A stretch of 64,000 nucleotides of DNA from Ehretia macrophylla (GCA_037974665.1 CM075778.1:10591001-10655000); one strand, 5' to 3'. Shown: positions 12,832 through 25,234, numbered from the stretch's first letter. Translations and numbers: made by a program. Notes: generated by a model not told the origin, from the letters alone.

Positions 12832-15094
12832 TGTCACGACCCCCAAATCTTCAAACGTTAATGTATGTACTCTGATACCACGAAAGTGGAATAAAGTTCA
12901 AACTTGCATTTACCTCAACATCTTGGGATCGTGATGCCACGGGCTTAAGAAAATCACTTCTATTAGGTCCGCTAAGACACATTATACTAGCCCGAGCTCT
13001 AATTTCCACGAACCAAACATCCAAGTTGTTAATTATCATAATTACACCACCTGTTAATAACTTAATTCTAATAAAATATATTATACAAAATTCATCACTA
13101 ATAATTAAAATTATAACCATCGGATACATATTTTAGGTGATATATAATATTGAACATATAACCGAACTCCCCAAGGGCAAAAGCTCCTATTGTGAGTGGT
13201 AACACATAATATTGAAATTCGAGTCACGTATCAATAACAGTAACAACATTTAGATAAACATTCAACCTTCATCCCTAAGGTCCTCTAAGGACCAACTGAG
13301 AGTACTTGATCACATAAATCAAAGGATACGGATGTATGATTGTTGTTGGAGATGGCCAGTCTCGAGTCTTCAATCAATATTTTCCCCTTTTGCCAACATT
13401 AGGTATTATCTGGATATACACCACGGTCCATGGTAGTCGATATCGACTGGCAGCCCGATACTACCCAGAGATAATGAACTCTACCATGCCCATGAAGTTT
13501 GGTACCACCGTGCCCGTTTTTTATAGCAATAGGAACACATTTGGAGGGCAACAAAGTAGGTTGGCTCTGTTCATATAATCATATACAAGCATTTCAAACA
13601 TTTGATCATATAGAACATCGTGCAATCATGTGCATATACATAACCTTGAACACATTCCGATGTATAAACATGTAAATAATTATAATATGTTGCATTTAGA
13701 ATTCATAAAACATAATGTGGAGGACAACAAGGAAAGTTGCTTCATCATGCAATTGTTTAACCATGTAGCGACTTGAATTCAATGTCTCTGCATTAACCTA
13801 ACTTAAATAGTTAATTTTCCTATTTTTGTAAGCTCCAAAATAACCGAAATTTGATATAGAATCAAATCTTATTGAATGTAGATAGTTCTATAATCAAACG
13901 GAGCTCAATTCGGAGTTGAATTGACTGAGATATGGCCTTCAGAAAAATATCGTACAAATCTATCAACAATCCGGTCGAGTAAATCCGGTCGAGTTACTCG
14001 ACCAGATCCACTATTCCGGATGAGTGGAAGTGAGCATCCGGACGAGTCATCTGGTCGAGCAACTCGACCGGATCTACTTGGCCGGATGACGATCAGTGAC
14101 CATTCGAAAACATGCACCCAAGCACACTTTGCTCTTTAACATGTTGTTATGCTTCCAAACTCATATTTCATGTTTAACTCAAGTATGCAACTCAAATAAA
14201 TGTTAAACAACATAATTTCACAAGTTTTCTAGCTTCTAAAAGCTCTAAACACAAGTCCAATTCATCCATTTCACAACCAACAACTCAACATGACCATTTA
14301 GGCTCAATCTTCCATTTCTCCTATCTACCAACAACTCAAGCATATTCCACACATATAATACTCCATTTAACTCATATTACAACTTATCATAATCATCAAA
14401 AGCATAGAAGACAAGTTCAAGCCAAAGAAATTACTAACACAATATCTTGAAACCCTAGATTGAACATATCAAGCTCAAATTCACCAAGCAAGCTTATATC
14501 TATTATCATCATGCTCAATATACATGTATAACACATAATCATGAACCATGTGATCTTTACAAAACATTTTGAAAACATCCCCCACCTAGGGCTTGTGCTG
14601 AAATGCAAGAGTAAGGTTGAAAGATGCAAGATAGAGCTTGAAAATGTTTTGAAACAACTTGAAAATGGCTTGGGTAAGCTTCATTCTCCCTTCTTCTTCT
14701 TCTTTCTATTTTCTTTCCTCTTTTTTCTCTCTTCCTAATGGTTTGATCGTGTAGTGTGTGTGTTGTGTATGTAATGTTTTGTGTATGTGGGTAGTGTAAT
14801 ATATTTTGGTAGGTAGGATATTTTAGATAGTGCCAAAATACCAAAATGCCCTCCAACTAAATGCCTATCTTCTAGTTTGCCATTTGGTTGATTCCTAACT
14901 AGTTAGTTATTAATCTTAACCCGATAAATTTTAATTAATGTCTACAATGCCTCAAATACCTAAATACTCGTGAATGCATATAATTGCACGAAAAATGAGA
15001 CATATGCACATAAAATTATATAAATGCACGTTAAATGATATAAAAACATATTAAATGCTATAAAATGCATAGGGATTGCTTACGGGGTCTCACA
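12832..15094 (-). repeat. LTR of the LARD-like element (right copy)
   Basis: It begins TGTCACGACC and ends TCTCACA, with the primer-binding site directly to its left, so it is the 5' LTR in element orientation. CACTA transposase sequence resumes at the next base (15,095). The CCGGTCGAGT palindromic blocks are at 13,971-14,090. Confidence 0.85.
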
Positions 15095-16637
15095 AAAACT
15101 GCTTGCCCATGTTGTGCTGATAATACTGATTCTAGATGGTTATGTAATGGGCATAAACATTTTTACTTAGGGCATTGTCGGTGGCTAAGTCCATCACACA
15201 ATTTTCGGTCACAAAAGCACCATTTTGATGGTACTTTAGAAATGAGACCGCCACCCATTCCCATGTTTGGAGCTGATGCATTAAGACAATTAGAAAGAGT
15301 TAATTTTTTATATAAGAATCAACTCAATTAGAATAGTGACATAATTTTGTGGAGAAATTTTTTAAGTTGCCATAATGGGAGCACCATATATTACGTCACA
15401 ATCTAGATGTGATACATATAGAAAAAAGGGTATGCGAAAATGTGATTGGTACATTGCTGAACATAGGCAAAAAAAAGAAGGAAAATGAAAATTCACAAGA
15501 AGATATGGCTTTGATGGATATAAGACCTCAGTTGCATACTTAAATATCCTCAGATAGAAAAAGAATCATACCTCCTGCCTGTTATCATATGTCGAGAGCA
15601 GAGAATGACATTTTTCTTAAAGTTCTAAAAGATATTAAAGTTCCTGATGGCTATTGTTCAAATATTTCAAGGGGTGTTAATATAAAGGATTGAAAACTCC
15701 AATCTTTAAAGAGTCATGATTATCACATCTTAATGCAAGGTCTTTTACCAATTGCATTACGTTCATATATGAATGATAAAGTTACCAAAGTCATAACAGA
15801 ATTAAGTGCCATATTTAAAACCGTTTGCTCGAAAGCACTTAATATTCAAGAACTCGAGGAAATGGAGTCTCGTGCAGCATCAACATTATGTCATATGGAA
15901 AGAATTTTTCCTCTATCTTTTTTCACTATAATGGTCCATCTTGTCATACATATTGTTGCTGAAGCAAAAGTTGCTGGTCCAGTACATTATAGGTGGATGT
16001 ATCCTATTGAGAGGTAATTGTTCATTTAGATAATATGATTTTTAATGATTCTAAATTGTTTTATAATTATAATATGCCTTGATTGACACATTGATAGGTG
16101 TTTAAAGGAGTTCAAGCAATATGTTGGCAACAAGGCACAACCTGAAGGCTCGATTGCTAAAAGATATGTTGCCAACGAGTGTTTAACGTTTTGCTCTAGA
16201 TACATTGATGGAACTGAGACGATATTTAATCGTCCATGTCAAAATCATGATGTAATAAACCTTGAGGGATATAAATATTTGTTTGGATGTGCTGGAAAAG
16301 TAGTTGGAGCCATTGAAGTAAAATTGCTTGATAAGAAAACATAGGTCCAAGTACACCGATATGTGCTATTTCAACATGAAGAAGTGACCAAATTTCGAGA
16401 GTAAGTTCAAAATTTCATACTTGCATGTTGTTCAATTGTACCAATATTAGTTCATGTCCAGTTGAAAACTTTATTTCTTGCAAGTTGTTCTATTGTACCA
16501 AAATTAGTTCATTTATACGTCTCATGCAGAGAATTCAAAAGGATGATGAAAAGAAAACTTCTTCATAAAAGGCCAACACCACCTGTTCTTGATAAGCTAG
16601 TGAATGAGCAGTTTCACGACTAGTTTAAAAACCACGT

Positions 16638-19540
16638 GAGTATGAATATATTTCATATCATTTTTGTGTTTAACCTTTTACTAAAGAAATAGTTGACTTC
16701 AAACGGTTACAAAAGAAAAAGATACAAAACTAGTAGAGTCTTGTTTTTCTTTTTCTTTAAAATGTTTCTCAAAGGATTAATTTGCGTAAATAGTCCCCAA
16801 TATTGACACATTTTTTTTAATTAATCCTCATTATTCTAAATCATTCAAATAAGCCCTTTTTTTCAAACATGAAAATTAGTCTTTACCGTTAAAATATTAA
16901 TAGAAAATACAACAAATCACTTTTATTTCTCTCGTGAATCCAATCCATAGTTGTCACAAGTTGAATTACTTATATAGTCGAATTATCAACATGTGAAACA
17001 AAAATAACTAGAAAAATTGTTCCATCAACTATGAACGGTCATGCCCTACTTCCCATAGAATAAAAAAAATAGATCTTAGTTTGTGAATTGTTACTAGGTA
17101 TGGACTTATAAGGTGCAGGTGGAGTCCTAGAATGGCCTTGGATGTCTATTAAATAGAATATTGGTAATGAAATTAGATTATATTCAATCGAATTACCAGA
17201 CTTTTTGCAGTTGACACTATTATTTATTGTCACTATATTCTCTTGATTTTTATAACTATAATCCGAACATAGTGTTAGATCATTTGCACATTAATTGAAA
17301 TCAAGGATGTTACTACAATGCAAAGCCTACGATTCAAAGATTCAAGAGTAGCTTATGGTGGACGACCACAGGGTTCAAATCTTATCGGGGTTGGGGATTT
17401 TTAAAAAAAACCTATAATTCACTTAAATGGTCAATTGTTTCTACAATGATATAATTGTATATATTCCACAATTTTTATCATATTTTGGTATGGGAGAGCT
17501 AATAGATTGTGACATGGTTGAGCCTTAAATATTTATTGCAATAAAAATAGTAGATAAAATGTAATTTACCAACACCCCCAAAGTTTTTCTTTTTTTTTTT
17601 TCCAAAAAAGTTTATCTAGTATCGTTAAAAAAAAGTTATCGGCACTCTTATTTTTTATTTTTTCTATCATTAATCTTCTTATTTGAATCTTGGCCCCCAA
17701 TATTAAATTCCTAACTCCAACTCTGAGTGCTACGTGATCAACTAGAGCTTATTGCTACCATTTGATGTGATATTTTATCGATTAGGTCTCCCTTCAAAAC
17801 AAGAAAAAAGAAAAAATCCATTCGTTAGTTTGGCCTTCAAGTAATGTTCTGATTAATTATAAAATAGTACTAAAGTACAGTCAATAATAATCCCCCATAC
17901 ACATATTTGTCCGAAGAAAATTCATGAAAGTACTGCTCCGTGACTGCAACTATGCTATGTTGGTGCTGTTTTTGTAAAGAAAAAATTTAGAAGGAAATCA
18001 AATTATCACCAAAAAGAAGATACAACTGAAAATTTCAAGATTTTGCCGCCTAACTTTTAGAGATGGAGTCGTTTATGCAAAGCAAGAAATGTAAAAGGAA
18101 TTCAAATTATCAAAAAAAAAAGCTACAATTTGCAAGTTCTTGCCACCTAAATTTTAGAGATTAAGTCATCGTTTATGCAAAGCAAAAATATAAAACTAAT
18201 TCAAATTATCACCAACAAAAAAAAACAGTGAAATTTTCATGATTGGCGCCTAAATTTTAGAGTCTCTCCATAATTATCTTCAATTTCCAAAATTCCCTCA
18301 CAAAAGAAAAGACACATATATATCCCAGTAGAACACTTTAAATAATATCTCCCCAAATTGCAAACCAATATCACGTTGACACAAATCCACAGCTCCCTTT
18401 ATGGTTGTCTTCATCCATGGTAATGTCAAAGGGCCAACTTCTGGTATCGCTTCTTCAATCAGCTTATATTTTCATCTTCTCATAATCAATCTTTGTTTTC
18501 TCCACTGCCTTTTGGATTTTGTGTGAATCTTTGGAAATAAAAATTAAAAAATTTCTCAAGTAAGCTTTTTATCCTATACATCCTTGTAGCTATTGAACCA
18601 TTTGTAGTTTTAATAATTTTGTTAAAGTATCCTTATTAACACGTTGAAAGATTCAATATATATACTAATTATTCTTTATTTATTTTAGGAGCCGATATGT
18701 TGATTGATATTGTACTTTTTGATATTGTGTTTTATATATTGATGAAGTATGATAGAGATATTATGTGTAGAGAATAGGATTTGGGTTAAAATTGCTGCAT
18801 CATATTAACTATACAAGAGGGATTTGAATCTCGATTGAGTGCGGATATGGGTTATGTTGGTATTTGAATTATGGGTAAATAGGTAGTGTTTACTTTTAAT
18901 AATAGTTGATGTATAAAATTAATAAGCCTTGAAACATAATTGGAAGGATTAAAGCTAAGTTGAGGAACTAGACAAAATATTAGATGAAGAATTGTAAGTT
19001 TGCACACTACATAAATATATAGTGATCTATTTTGATGCATTACCCACGTTGAAGCTTTGGAAGTTTCATGATTTTCCTGCCATAAGATATAAAAAATGCA
19101 TGCATCTATAAGGCTGCATTATGTGATTACTTTTTGTGTTGAGTGTTAATTCGATCTTGCATTGAATGGATACATTGTGTGTTTGGTTCAGGGAAACATC
19201 AACTATAAATGTTATTCCCAATCTTTGTTTTTGTTTGCTTATCTTCGAGAGTAAGTCATAGATGATCATACATCATACCTTCACTTGTGAGAGAATTGAT
19301 TGTAAGAAAGGAAACATTGTTGTTGAATTGAAACTTCTTGCTTTAGTCTACAATTATATTTTGTCATGTTTTCTGCAGCTCGTTAAGAATCTTATTACTA
19401 CTAGACATTAGTCTTATGATAACTGTGACATTTAGTCCAGTCACCAATGAACACATGCTTCCTTGTGTGCTTTGCAAATATGAAGTCCTTAGATTACACA
19501 AGCAAAATATAATATTGTTATTAAAAAGTTCCTATTGCAG
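16638..19540. other. Intergenic part of the CACTA element
   Basis: This AT-rich stretch separates the TNP2-like and TnpA-like genes. Near 18,310-18,420 are TATA-like runs and a pyrimidine-rich stretch that could be promoter and leader of the second gene. Near 18,000-18,240 a phrase of the type GCAAGTTCTTGCCACCTAAA recurs three times with drift. A tRNA B-box-like GGGTTCAAATC at about 17,370 is discussed under rejected items. I see no coding sequence. Confidence 0.5.
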
Positions 19541-21250
19541 AAAAATATGGGAAGAACCAACAGAGCTTTGTACGCCATCTTAAAACGCAGCCTTCAGGAT
19601 GAAATAGAATCTACTGATAAAAGGTCCCAAAATGATGATGCTCCTAGAGACCCCATATTGGAATCTGGTAACAATATTTATTATCACTAAATTTATTAGT
19701 ATACATCTTTTACAAGTTCTTAATTTATCTAATCTATTTCAGAATGTTCTTGAGCACGGAAAAAAAGAGGTCCAACAAAATGCATTGACATACAGACACT
19801 GTCGGATGACATGATAATTCCTATTGAGTGTAATGAGCACAACCAACCTGAATGTGAGGCATCAGCTAGTTTACAAAGCTATTTAGGTACTATAACAAGG
19901 AATGAAAATCTTTGCCCTCTGACCTATGATGATTGGAGACGTGTGCCTGATACATGCAAAGCTACCATGATAGAACTAGTTGAGGTTGGTCATTATTTAT
20001 TTATTTATAATTAAACTAATTGGTTTTATGTGAGTTTTTAAAATTATTATCTCTTTATTTCAGACAAAATTTCTTCAATCGATTAATAAAAAATGGAAAG
20101 AATACAAAGGGAAACCTAAGTCAGAATACTTTTATGCAAATAAGTCGGAGGAGGAGAATGTTAGAAACATGCCACATCAGGTGTCTCAAAATGCTTGGAA
20201 GCACTTGGTTCATTATTTCATGTTGCCTAAGGGAAAGGTAATAAAGGCATTTACCTGTACGTTAATAATGCATGCATACAATAGATTTATAAACTTTTTT
20301 GAATTTTTGGCTTTCACTCTTTTGGAAAATTGTAGAAACTTGAAGAAGTGGGAAAAAAGCTCGTGGCTACCTAACAATATATCATACTATTGGAAGAATG
20401 GGTTATTCTAGAAAGAAACGTCGAATGGTACTTTATGACTCTCTTTTGTTGGTGGTACATGCAGAAAAAGACTTGATTTGTTTATATCTCAGACATTATT
20501 ATGATATTTCAATTTTCTATACAGGAGAAAAAAAAATGGTCCAGCTGGTCCTTTAGAGTTTTTTGAAGCATCACATACTCAAAAATTAGGCGGCATGGAT
20601 AATGGCTCATCAAATATTGTGGTACTTTAAAAAAATTAGTATATACTTGTAAATTTTTTCAATTATTATGTCGCATTTCTCATTTAATAATTGATTATAA
20701 TTTTGTTTATAGGTAGCTGTAAAGAAAAAATAAGGGAAAAGGTTGACGAATCAAATGGCTCTATATCAGAGAGTTTTGACTTGCAACAACAAGCTTTTCT
20801 CGATGTTTTAGGTAAAGAACATCCGGGATGTGTTAAAGGTCTAGGATTGGGACCTACCCCATCTTAAGTTTATATCTCCCGTAGAACATGTACCACTAAA
20901 AGCTCAGCTGAAGTTCGTGAGTTAAAAAGAAACATTGAATAGATGAAGAATGAGATGATGGTAAATGACAAAATGATTAAAGAAATGGAGGAGACAAATG
21001 AGAAGAATATGAAGATAATGGGAGATGAGTTAAATCGTATGAAATGAATGTTTGACATTTATTTTTTGTCAAATCCTTCTCAGGTATATTATCTCTTACA
21101 AATAATTAATTACTCATTTTATCAATTTTTTTCTAATATTTTCATATATTAATATGACTTTAATATCATCTTTCTTACATGCTTTTAATATTTCAAGTGT
21201 GCATCCCGAAGCTGATTCAAGTGAAGATGCTAGTCCTTCTTCAACTTAAT
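19541..21250 (+). pseudogene. TnpA/PttA-like CACTA accessory protein gene
   Basis: This is the second gene of the CACTA element, resembling the plant transposase (Ptta/En/Spm) family thought to bind subterminal repeats. The pieces are an exon with ATG at 19,547 (MGRTNRAL), and an exon from about 19,743 with the conserved RGPTKC, LSDDMIIPIE and NENLCPLTYDDWR. Next comes about 20,064-20,238 with SINKKWKEYKG and WKHLVHYF, then about 20,335-20,430 ending in GYSRKKRRM, and about 20,524-20,620 with PAGPLEFFEASHTQK. The last part (20,710-21,046) has the family hallmark QQAFLDVLGKEHPG and GLGLGPTPS. Introns with GT/AG ends separate the pieces. Stops after GLGLGPTPS (about 20,864) and at about 20,939, plus a frame change near 20,370, indicate decay. 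Its position after TNP2 on the same strand is the standard CACTA layout. Confidence 0.8.
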
Positions 21251-21539
21251 ATCAGTAGTGATGATAATTGGGAATTTTTCATTTTGTATTTTTATTTATG
21301 AACGAATGTCTTTAGAATGTAAACGTTTTATTTCATAATGATTTTGAAATGCTTTGTGGGATGAATTGATTGGATTTATGATTTTGATTAATTTAAGTTT
21401 ACTTGTTAATAATATTATGAATAGTTAAATGCATTTGAAATTTGGAAAAGAAACTTAATGTGCGAACATTTATGAAAATAATTTATTCAATAAAAATCTA
21501 CAAATAAACAATATTGATGTTGGCTAGATAGTATTAGCT

Positions 21540-22097
21540 TTTATGAAAAGATCTACGTCGACGGTTATGTAATAGTGTCGTCTATGGACTATGATATATG
21601 CTGGTGGCTTCAAAGAGCATCGACCATGAGAAATGATCTACGATGTCGATTCTGAAAAAGAGTCGTGCATGGAAAAAATCTACGTCGACGGTTTCGCTAA
21701 GTGTCGTGATTGGCAAATGATCTAAGTCGACGGTTCCCTGAAAAGTGTCGCCCATGAAAAATAATGTACGTCGATAGTTTTGAATTAGTGCCGACAATGA
21801 AAATTAATATATGTCGACAATTTTAAAAAACCGCCTCTATAAGTCCTATGACCTACACCGACGGTTTTATAGAACTGTTGTCATAAGTCCATTGACATAC
21901 AACGATGGTTTCCAAAAAGCACCACAAAAGCAAGTACATTCTGATGCTTTTCCATTCGCTGATATAGCTCTAAAATGACGCCTTCCAAAACAACGTTTGG
22001 TCGGTGCTTATAAAGCGCTGGTAATATCAATGGCAACACTTAAAACCGCCGTTGAAAAGTTTAAAAACCGCCGCCATTAGGCATTTTTTTTTTTGTG
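21540..22097 (+). repeat. CACTA subterminal repeat region and right end
   Basis: At least three copies of a GTCGACGGTT core and several drifted ones (GTCGATAGTT, CCGACGGTTT, ACCGCCGTT) occur within about 500 bases. They alternate with AGTGTCG phrases. Such arrays are the binding region for CACTA accessory proteins. The terminus (TTTTTGTG) is degenerate. Confidence 0.65.
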
Positions 22098-22714
22098 ATA
22101 TTGCAGGAAAAAGGGATTCATAAATTTTTCATAATGGCCTAAATCCTAATTATCTCATGCTATCCAAAAAGTTATTGATGAAAATCATGCATACATTTAA
22201 CATTAGAGTTAAATGTTGGGCTTCAAAGTTGTAAGACAATCGAATTCAGATCATATCGTATCAATACACAATAATTTGAGATAATTAATGGTTTTTAATA
22301 TTGAAGAACTCACCCTAGCATTAAATCTACTTGAAAATAACAAATCATGTAGTATAACATACGTCTTAATATATGTATCATGTTAGTAAAGGGAGAGACT
22401 CAAACTCAAGACCTTTATGACCCAAAAAAAAAACTCAAGACCTTTAATCAATGAATCACCATTTCCACCATTTATTCCCACACTTAAAGTCAAGATAATT
22501 AATTTTTATCACGAGACAAAATGAGATTTTCAAATACTTTCAAGCACGTAGGAAAACCAAAACAAGAACAAAAAGAATTTTTCCAGGGTAGTTGCTTCCT
22601 TTGGGCTTGGGTCTGATTCATGTCTACCATGTACTTTGCAAATTTAGTTGAAAGCTCTAACCATGCACTATTCAAAAGTACTAGCAGCAGGTCGAAAGAT
22701 CTTTTGCAGAGTTT
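22098..22714. other. Intergenic, no gene seen
   Basis: AT-rich sequence. On the minus strand at about 22,380-22,470 there are two copies of AAAGGTCTTGAGTTT, the second continuing as GAGTCTCTCCC. These resemble the B-box half of tRNA-derived SINEs, but no full element is delimited. Confidence 0.4.
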
Positions 22715-22849
22715 TCTTTTTCCTTTTTCTTTTTTTAATTCAAGTGAGACGTAAACCATACAATAAATATTAAAGGATATCATATATGAGAATTGATCTC
22801 GTATTTCTCGCACTCAATGCTAGGAGTATACCACTAGACCAAACATCTA
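22715..22849 (-). mobile_element. tRNA-derived SINE with target duplication
   Basis: The minus strand starts near GATGTTTGGTCTAGTGGTAT, a good RNA polymerase III A box as in tRNA-Gly-like heads. A degenerate B box follows (GAGATCAATTCTC), then a short body and an A-rich tail (rev. comp. of about 22,715-22,740). A 12-bp direct repeat with one mismatch flanks it: TTTGCAGAGTTT (22,703-22,714) and TTTGCTGAGTTT (22,850-22,861). Head, tail and duplication together support a LINE-mobilised SINE of about 135 bp. Confidence 0.72.
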
Positions 22850-22861
22850 TTTGCTGAGTTT

Positions 22862-24063
22862 GACTAGTACTATGGTTGTACCCAGATTATGTGGACCCAG
22901 TTTATTATGTGGGTAGAGTGAGGCCTTAAAGACCCAAATTTTGACTTCATAGGCTAGAAAACAAACTAGTTGGGTTAAAATTAGCAATCACCACCCCTTT
23001 AAACATTGGGCCGATAGACCTTCTATGCTCAAAACTGCATAACAGGTTCACGTGTGTTCGTCAAATAGTAATAAATTTACATGTGTACATCAAACGGTAT
23101 AGTTTAAGTCTTAGAGGGAGTTTAATAAAGAAGAGGAAGGGATAGAATTATAAAGGAAATGAGTGGAGGGGATCAAATCATGTTTCGATTAGATAATTTT
23201 ATAAAGGAGATGATCATAAAGGATTATGAGCATCTTTTGTTTGGATTAGAAAGAAAATAGAAGGGGAGGGATAAATTTTATGTGTATAATAACTTTTATA
23301 CCCTTTTCTTATTTTATATTAAACTTTCATGATTTGATGAGGGAAAAAAAATTTCAAATGGAATTTAATCTCCAGCTTGATGAGGACTTGTGCTCACAAT
23401 TCGAAAAACAATAAGAAATGACTGATAGAATATGGCAGTTGAAGGCATACGAGTTCCACATACCTCTAAAGAGATTCCTGCACTTTCCTACTTAGGGAGA
23501 TATAGAACCATGATAATCAAGAACTTTAGCAAAAAAAATAAGCCAAGAATTTAGCAAAAAAAAAGGGTCAAGAACTTAGCAAAAACAGTCAAGAACACAG
23601 CAAAAAAAGACCAATAAAAAACATAACTTTTGTTTATTCAAGCGCAACATATTAACATTTTGATCAAAGGAGCTACATATCTAACAAACACAAGAAGACT
23701 ATCAATCTGGGGCGACCTAATAAAGCAGCATGTTAAAAAGTAAAGTAGACAACCATATATCAAAAGTAAAAGAGGCTATATTTCACAATTGCATAATATT
23801 TTGGCTAGAAGTTCTAATGCCCAAAATACTACTACTTGACATAAGTTATGAATGCCCAAAATAGTACAAAAAATCACTAACTGGCAGAAGGTTTTAAAGC
23901 CTAGAACATCACTAACTGACATAAGGTTTTAAAGCCCAGAATATCACTGCCTGGCATAAATGCCCAAAATATTACAAAAGCTATAAACATCATAGTATGC
24001 ATCATTTTTTCACAAGTCTTATACCAAAAATAAAGTCATATATAACAATATTTTGCACAGCCA
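22862..24063. other. Intergenic and PIF 3' flank, with short tandem repeats
   Basis: There is no gene. From about 23,113 the sequence (GAGGGAGTTTAATAAAG and, at about 23,250, GTTTGGATTAGAAAG) resembles termini of PIF/Tourist elements and may be the left end of the Harbinger element, but this is weak. At 23,517-23,612 a unit like TCAAGAACTTAGCAAAAA occurs four times. At about 23,800-23,970 a unit of roughly 37-50 bases around TGACATAAGGTTTTAAAGCC recurs three to four times. Confidence 0.45.
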
Positions 24064-25085
24064 TTAGTTGCCCAAAGTCGAAGAGGAACCAAACATATAG
24101 AGCTGAAGCAAACTCTTGCGCCTCTCCATTGGAATCCCAATCAGTACTTTCAGTTTATCAAGTTTATTAAGGAGAAATGCATATGTCTTTTCCATCAAAT
24201 CTGCTTCAATCTCCATCTCTTCTACCAATTGCCAAACTTCATCTTCTCTCATAGGAGCTGGTAGCTTAACTTTGATATAAGCAGCATTTCCTTCTCTAAG
24301 GGTATCAGCAACTGACAAGATTGCTTCCTTAATGAATTGAGCTTCACCATCTACTACTGCCTTTGGCTTCTTTGGCTTTTTGTTGGCCATTTTCTCTATA
24401 TTTTTTGACTTAACTTCAGCAAAACCCATTGACATAGTCTGAACATTATCAGGACAACTATTAGCACCATCTATGGAGGCGTCATTACGAGAAACCATTT
24501 CATCAATGCCATCAATAGAGTCCACGTAATCTAAATCAAAGGCAGCATGCAATCTTTTCCTCAATTTGAAGCAGTTTCAGAATGTTCTCCTGTTGCCCTA
24601 TCTTTTCCATATAAGATAACCATTTTATCATAGTGATCATCAACTGGTTTTGTCATCCATTCTACAGCCTCGAGTTTCACCTACCAAATGAGTGAATATA
24701 TTAATATAATATATCTACTATGCATTTGAAAAAAATTATATAAAGTATACCTCAATTAGCCTTTGCCAAACTTCAGGTTCAGCACTCCACATCTTGGTAA
24801 TTGGACTTCATGCAAAGCCACTCATACCATGTTTCATCACATCAAAGCATTTTGCAAAGTTTGCTTTCATTGTCTTCCAACAATTTTTTATTTGTCTTTC
24901 TCTATTATCATACCAAGTTTCTTTTTCAAATCTTTCATGATATTGTCATACGCCTTTGAAGTGAACGTTCTATTAACCCTATTCCTTATATTATGTTGAT
25001 GCATGATGGCATCAACAAGGGCATCATCCATGGTTGGCGTCTATGATAAGCTCTCTTCAGCATTATCTCTCCTCCTCCTTGACAT
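24064..25085 (-). pseudogene. Myb/SANT-like ORF1 protein of a PIF/Harbinger element
   Basis: This is the accessory DNA-binding protein of plant PIF/Harbinger elements; partner proteins of this type help the transposase bind DNA and enter the nucleus. On the minus strand it starts MSRRRRDN at 25,085. The Myb/SANT-like domain follows (MDDALVDAI, NRTFTSKAYDNI, ERQIKNCWKTMKANF, SPITKMWSAEPEVW). An intron lies at 24,681-24,750 with GT/AG ends. The second exon has KMVILYGKDRATGEHSE and then a long tail to the stop at 24,064 (KRLHAAFDLDYVDSIDG, acidic, with a helical C-terminus). Two in-frame stops lie in exon 1 (one before MDDAL, one where SGFAW is expected), and a one-base frame change lies just before KRLHAAF at about 24,560. 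The last 166 codons are still open. It is next to the transposase in the same orientation. Confidence 0.85.
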
Positions 25086-25234
25086 GGCTTTATAAACACA
25101 AAAACAATATATGTTCAAATTATGTGAAAAATAAACTAGACAAATATAATAAAGTGTGAAAAACCAACTACTTCCTTAATACACAACAATTTATCTGTAA
25201 AGTATCAATACAAAAAACATAATAAAATTTAAAC

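Larger units (their letters stand above)
4998..15094 (-). mobile_element. Non-coding LTR retroelement (LARD-like), minus strand
   Basis: Two closely similar LTRs bound it: 4998-7123 and 12,832-15,094. The orientation is minus. On that strand a purine tract (rev. comp. of 7124-7136) directly precedes the LTR at 7123, and a primer-binding site like initiator Met-tRNA (TGGTATAAGAGC, 12,818-12,829) lies just inside the LTR starting at 12,832. The LTRs differ by only a few per cent in the stretches I compared by eye, so it is fairly young. The internal part, about 3.3 kb once the nested solo LTR is removed, shows no gag or pol domain that I recognise, as expected for a large retrotransposon derivative moved by another element's proteins. 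No target duplication was found. It lies inside the CACTA transposase gene. Confidence 0.8.
3750..16637 (+). pseudogene. TNP2-like CACTA transposase, split by an LTR element
   Basis: The ATG at 3750 opens the usual N-terminus of TNP2 proteins: the transposon-associated domain with the CPCKDC zinc-like motif (about 3864), then the Transposase_Tnp2 core to about 4997 (AWISFD, FILSMII, GNNIDVFLQPLIAEL). An LTR element occupies 4998-15,094. The core resumes at 15,095 (TACPCC, NGHKHFYLGH), and a DUF4218-type part follows (PPSFFTVMVHL-like at about 15,910; GPVHYRWMYPIER to 16,014). After a short intron (about 16,015-16,097) come AQPEGSIAKRYVANECL and a final piece to 16,637. In-frame stops lie at about 3831 and 4455, and the frame is broken several times after 15,329. 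About 40 residues normally found between LWEGV and TACPCC are absent at the insertion point, so transposon sequence was lost there. The usual C-terminal DUF4216 region is not found. It cannot encode a working enzyme. Confidence 0.88.
3601..22097 (+). mobile_element. CACTA (En/Spm) transposon with nested LTR elements
   Basis: This is a decayed autonomous-type CACTA element, defined by two plus-strand genes: a TNP2 transposase and a TnpA/PttA-like protein. At its right end (about 21,540-22,097) lie degenerate subterminal repeats of the form ACGTCGACGGTT at 21,555, 21,682 and 21,724, with more diverged copies at about 21,769, 21,812 and 21,855. They are followed by a T-run and GTG, which I take as a mutated form of the usual TAGTG terminus. 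The left terminus is not visible because an LTR abuts the 5' leader at 3600. About 10 kb of it is the retroelement at 4998-15,094. The right boundary is approximate. Confidence 0.8.

Noticed and set aside
13905-14139. Open stretches on both strands rich in SGRVTRPD-like repeats
   Set aside because: They arise from the CCGGTCGAGT palindromic blocks of an LTR and are not coding.
17300-17410. tRNA B-box-like GGGTTCAAATC followed by an A/T tail, possible SINE
   Set aside because: No convincing A box at the right distance and no flanking duplication could be found.
22499-22813. 104-codon minus-strand open stretch
   Set aside because: It runs across a SINE and its poly(A) tail with no domain similarity.
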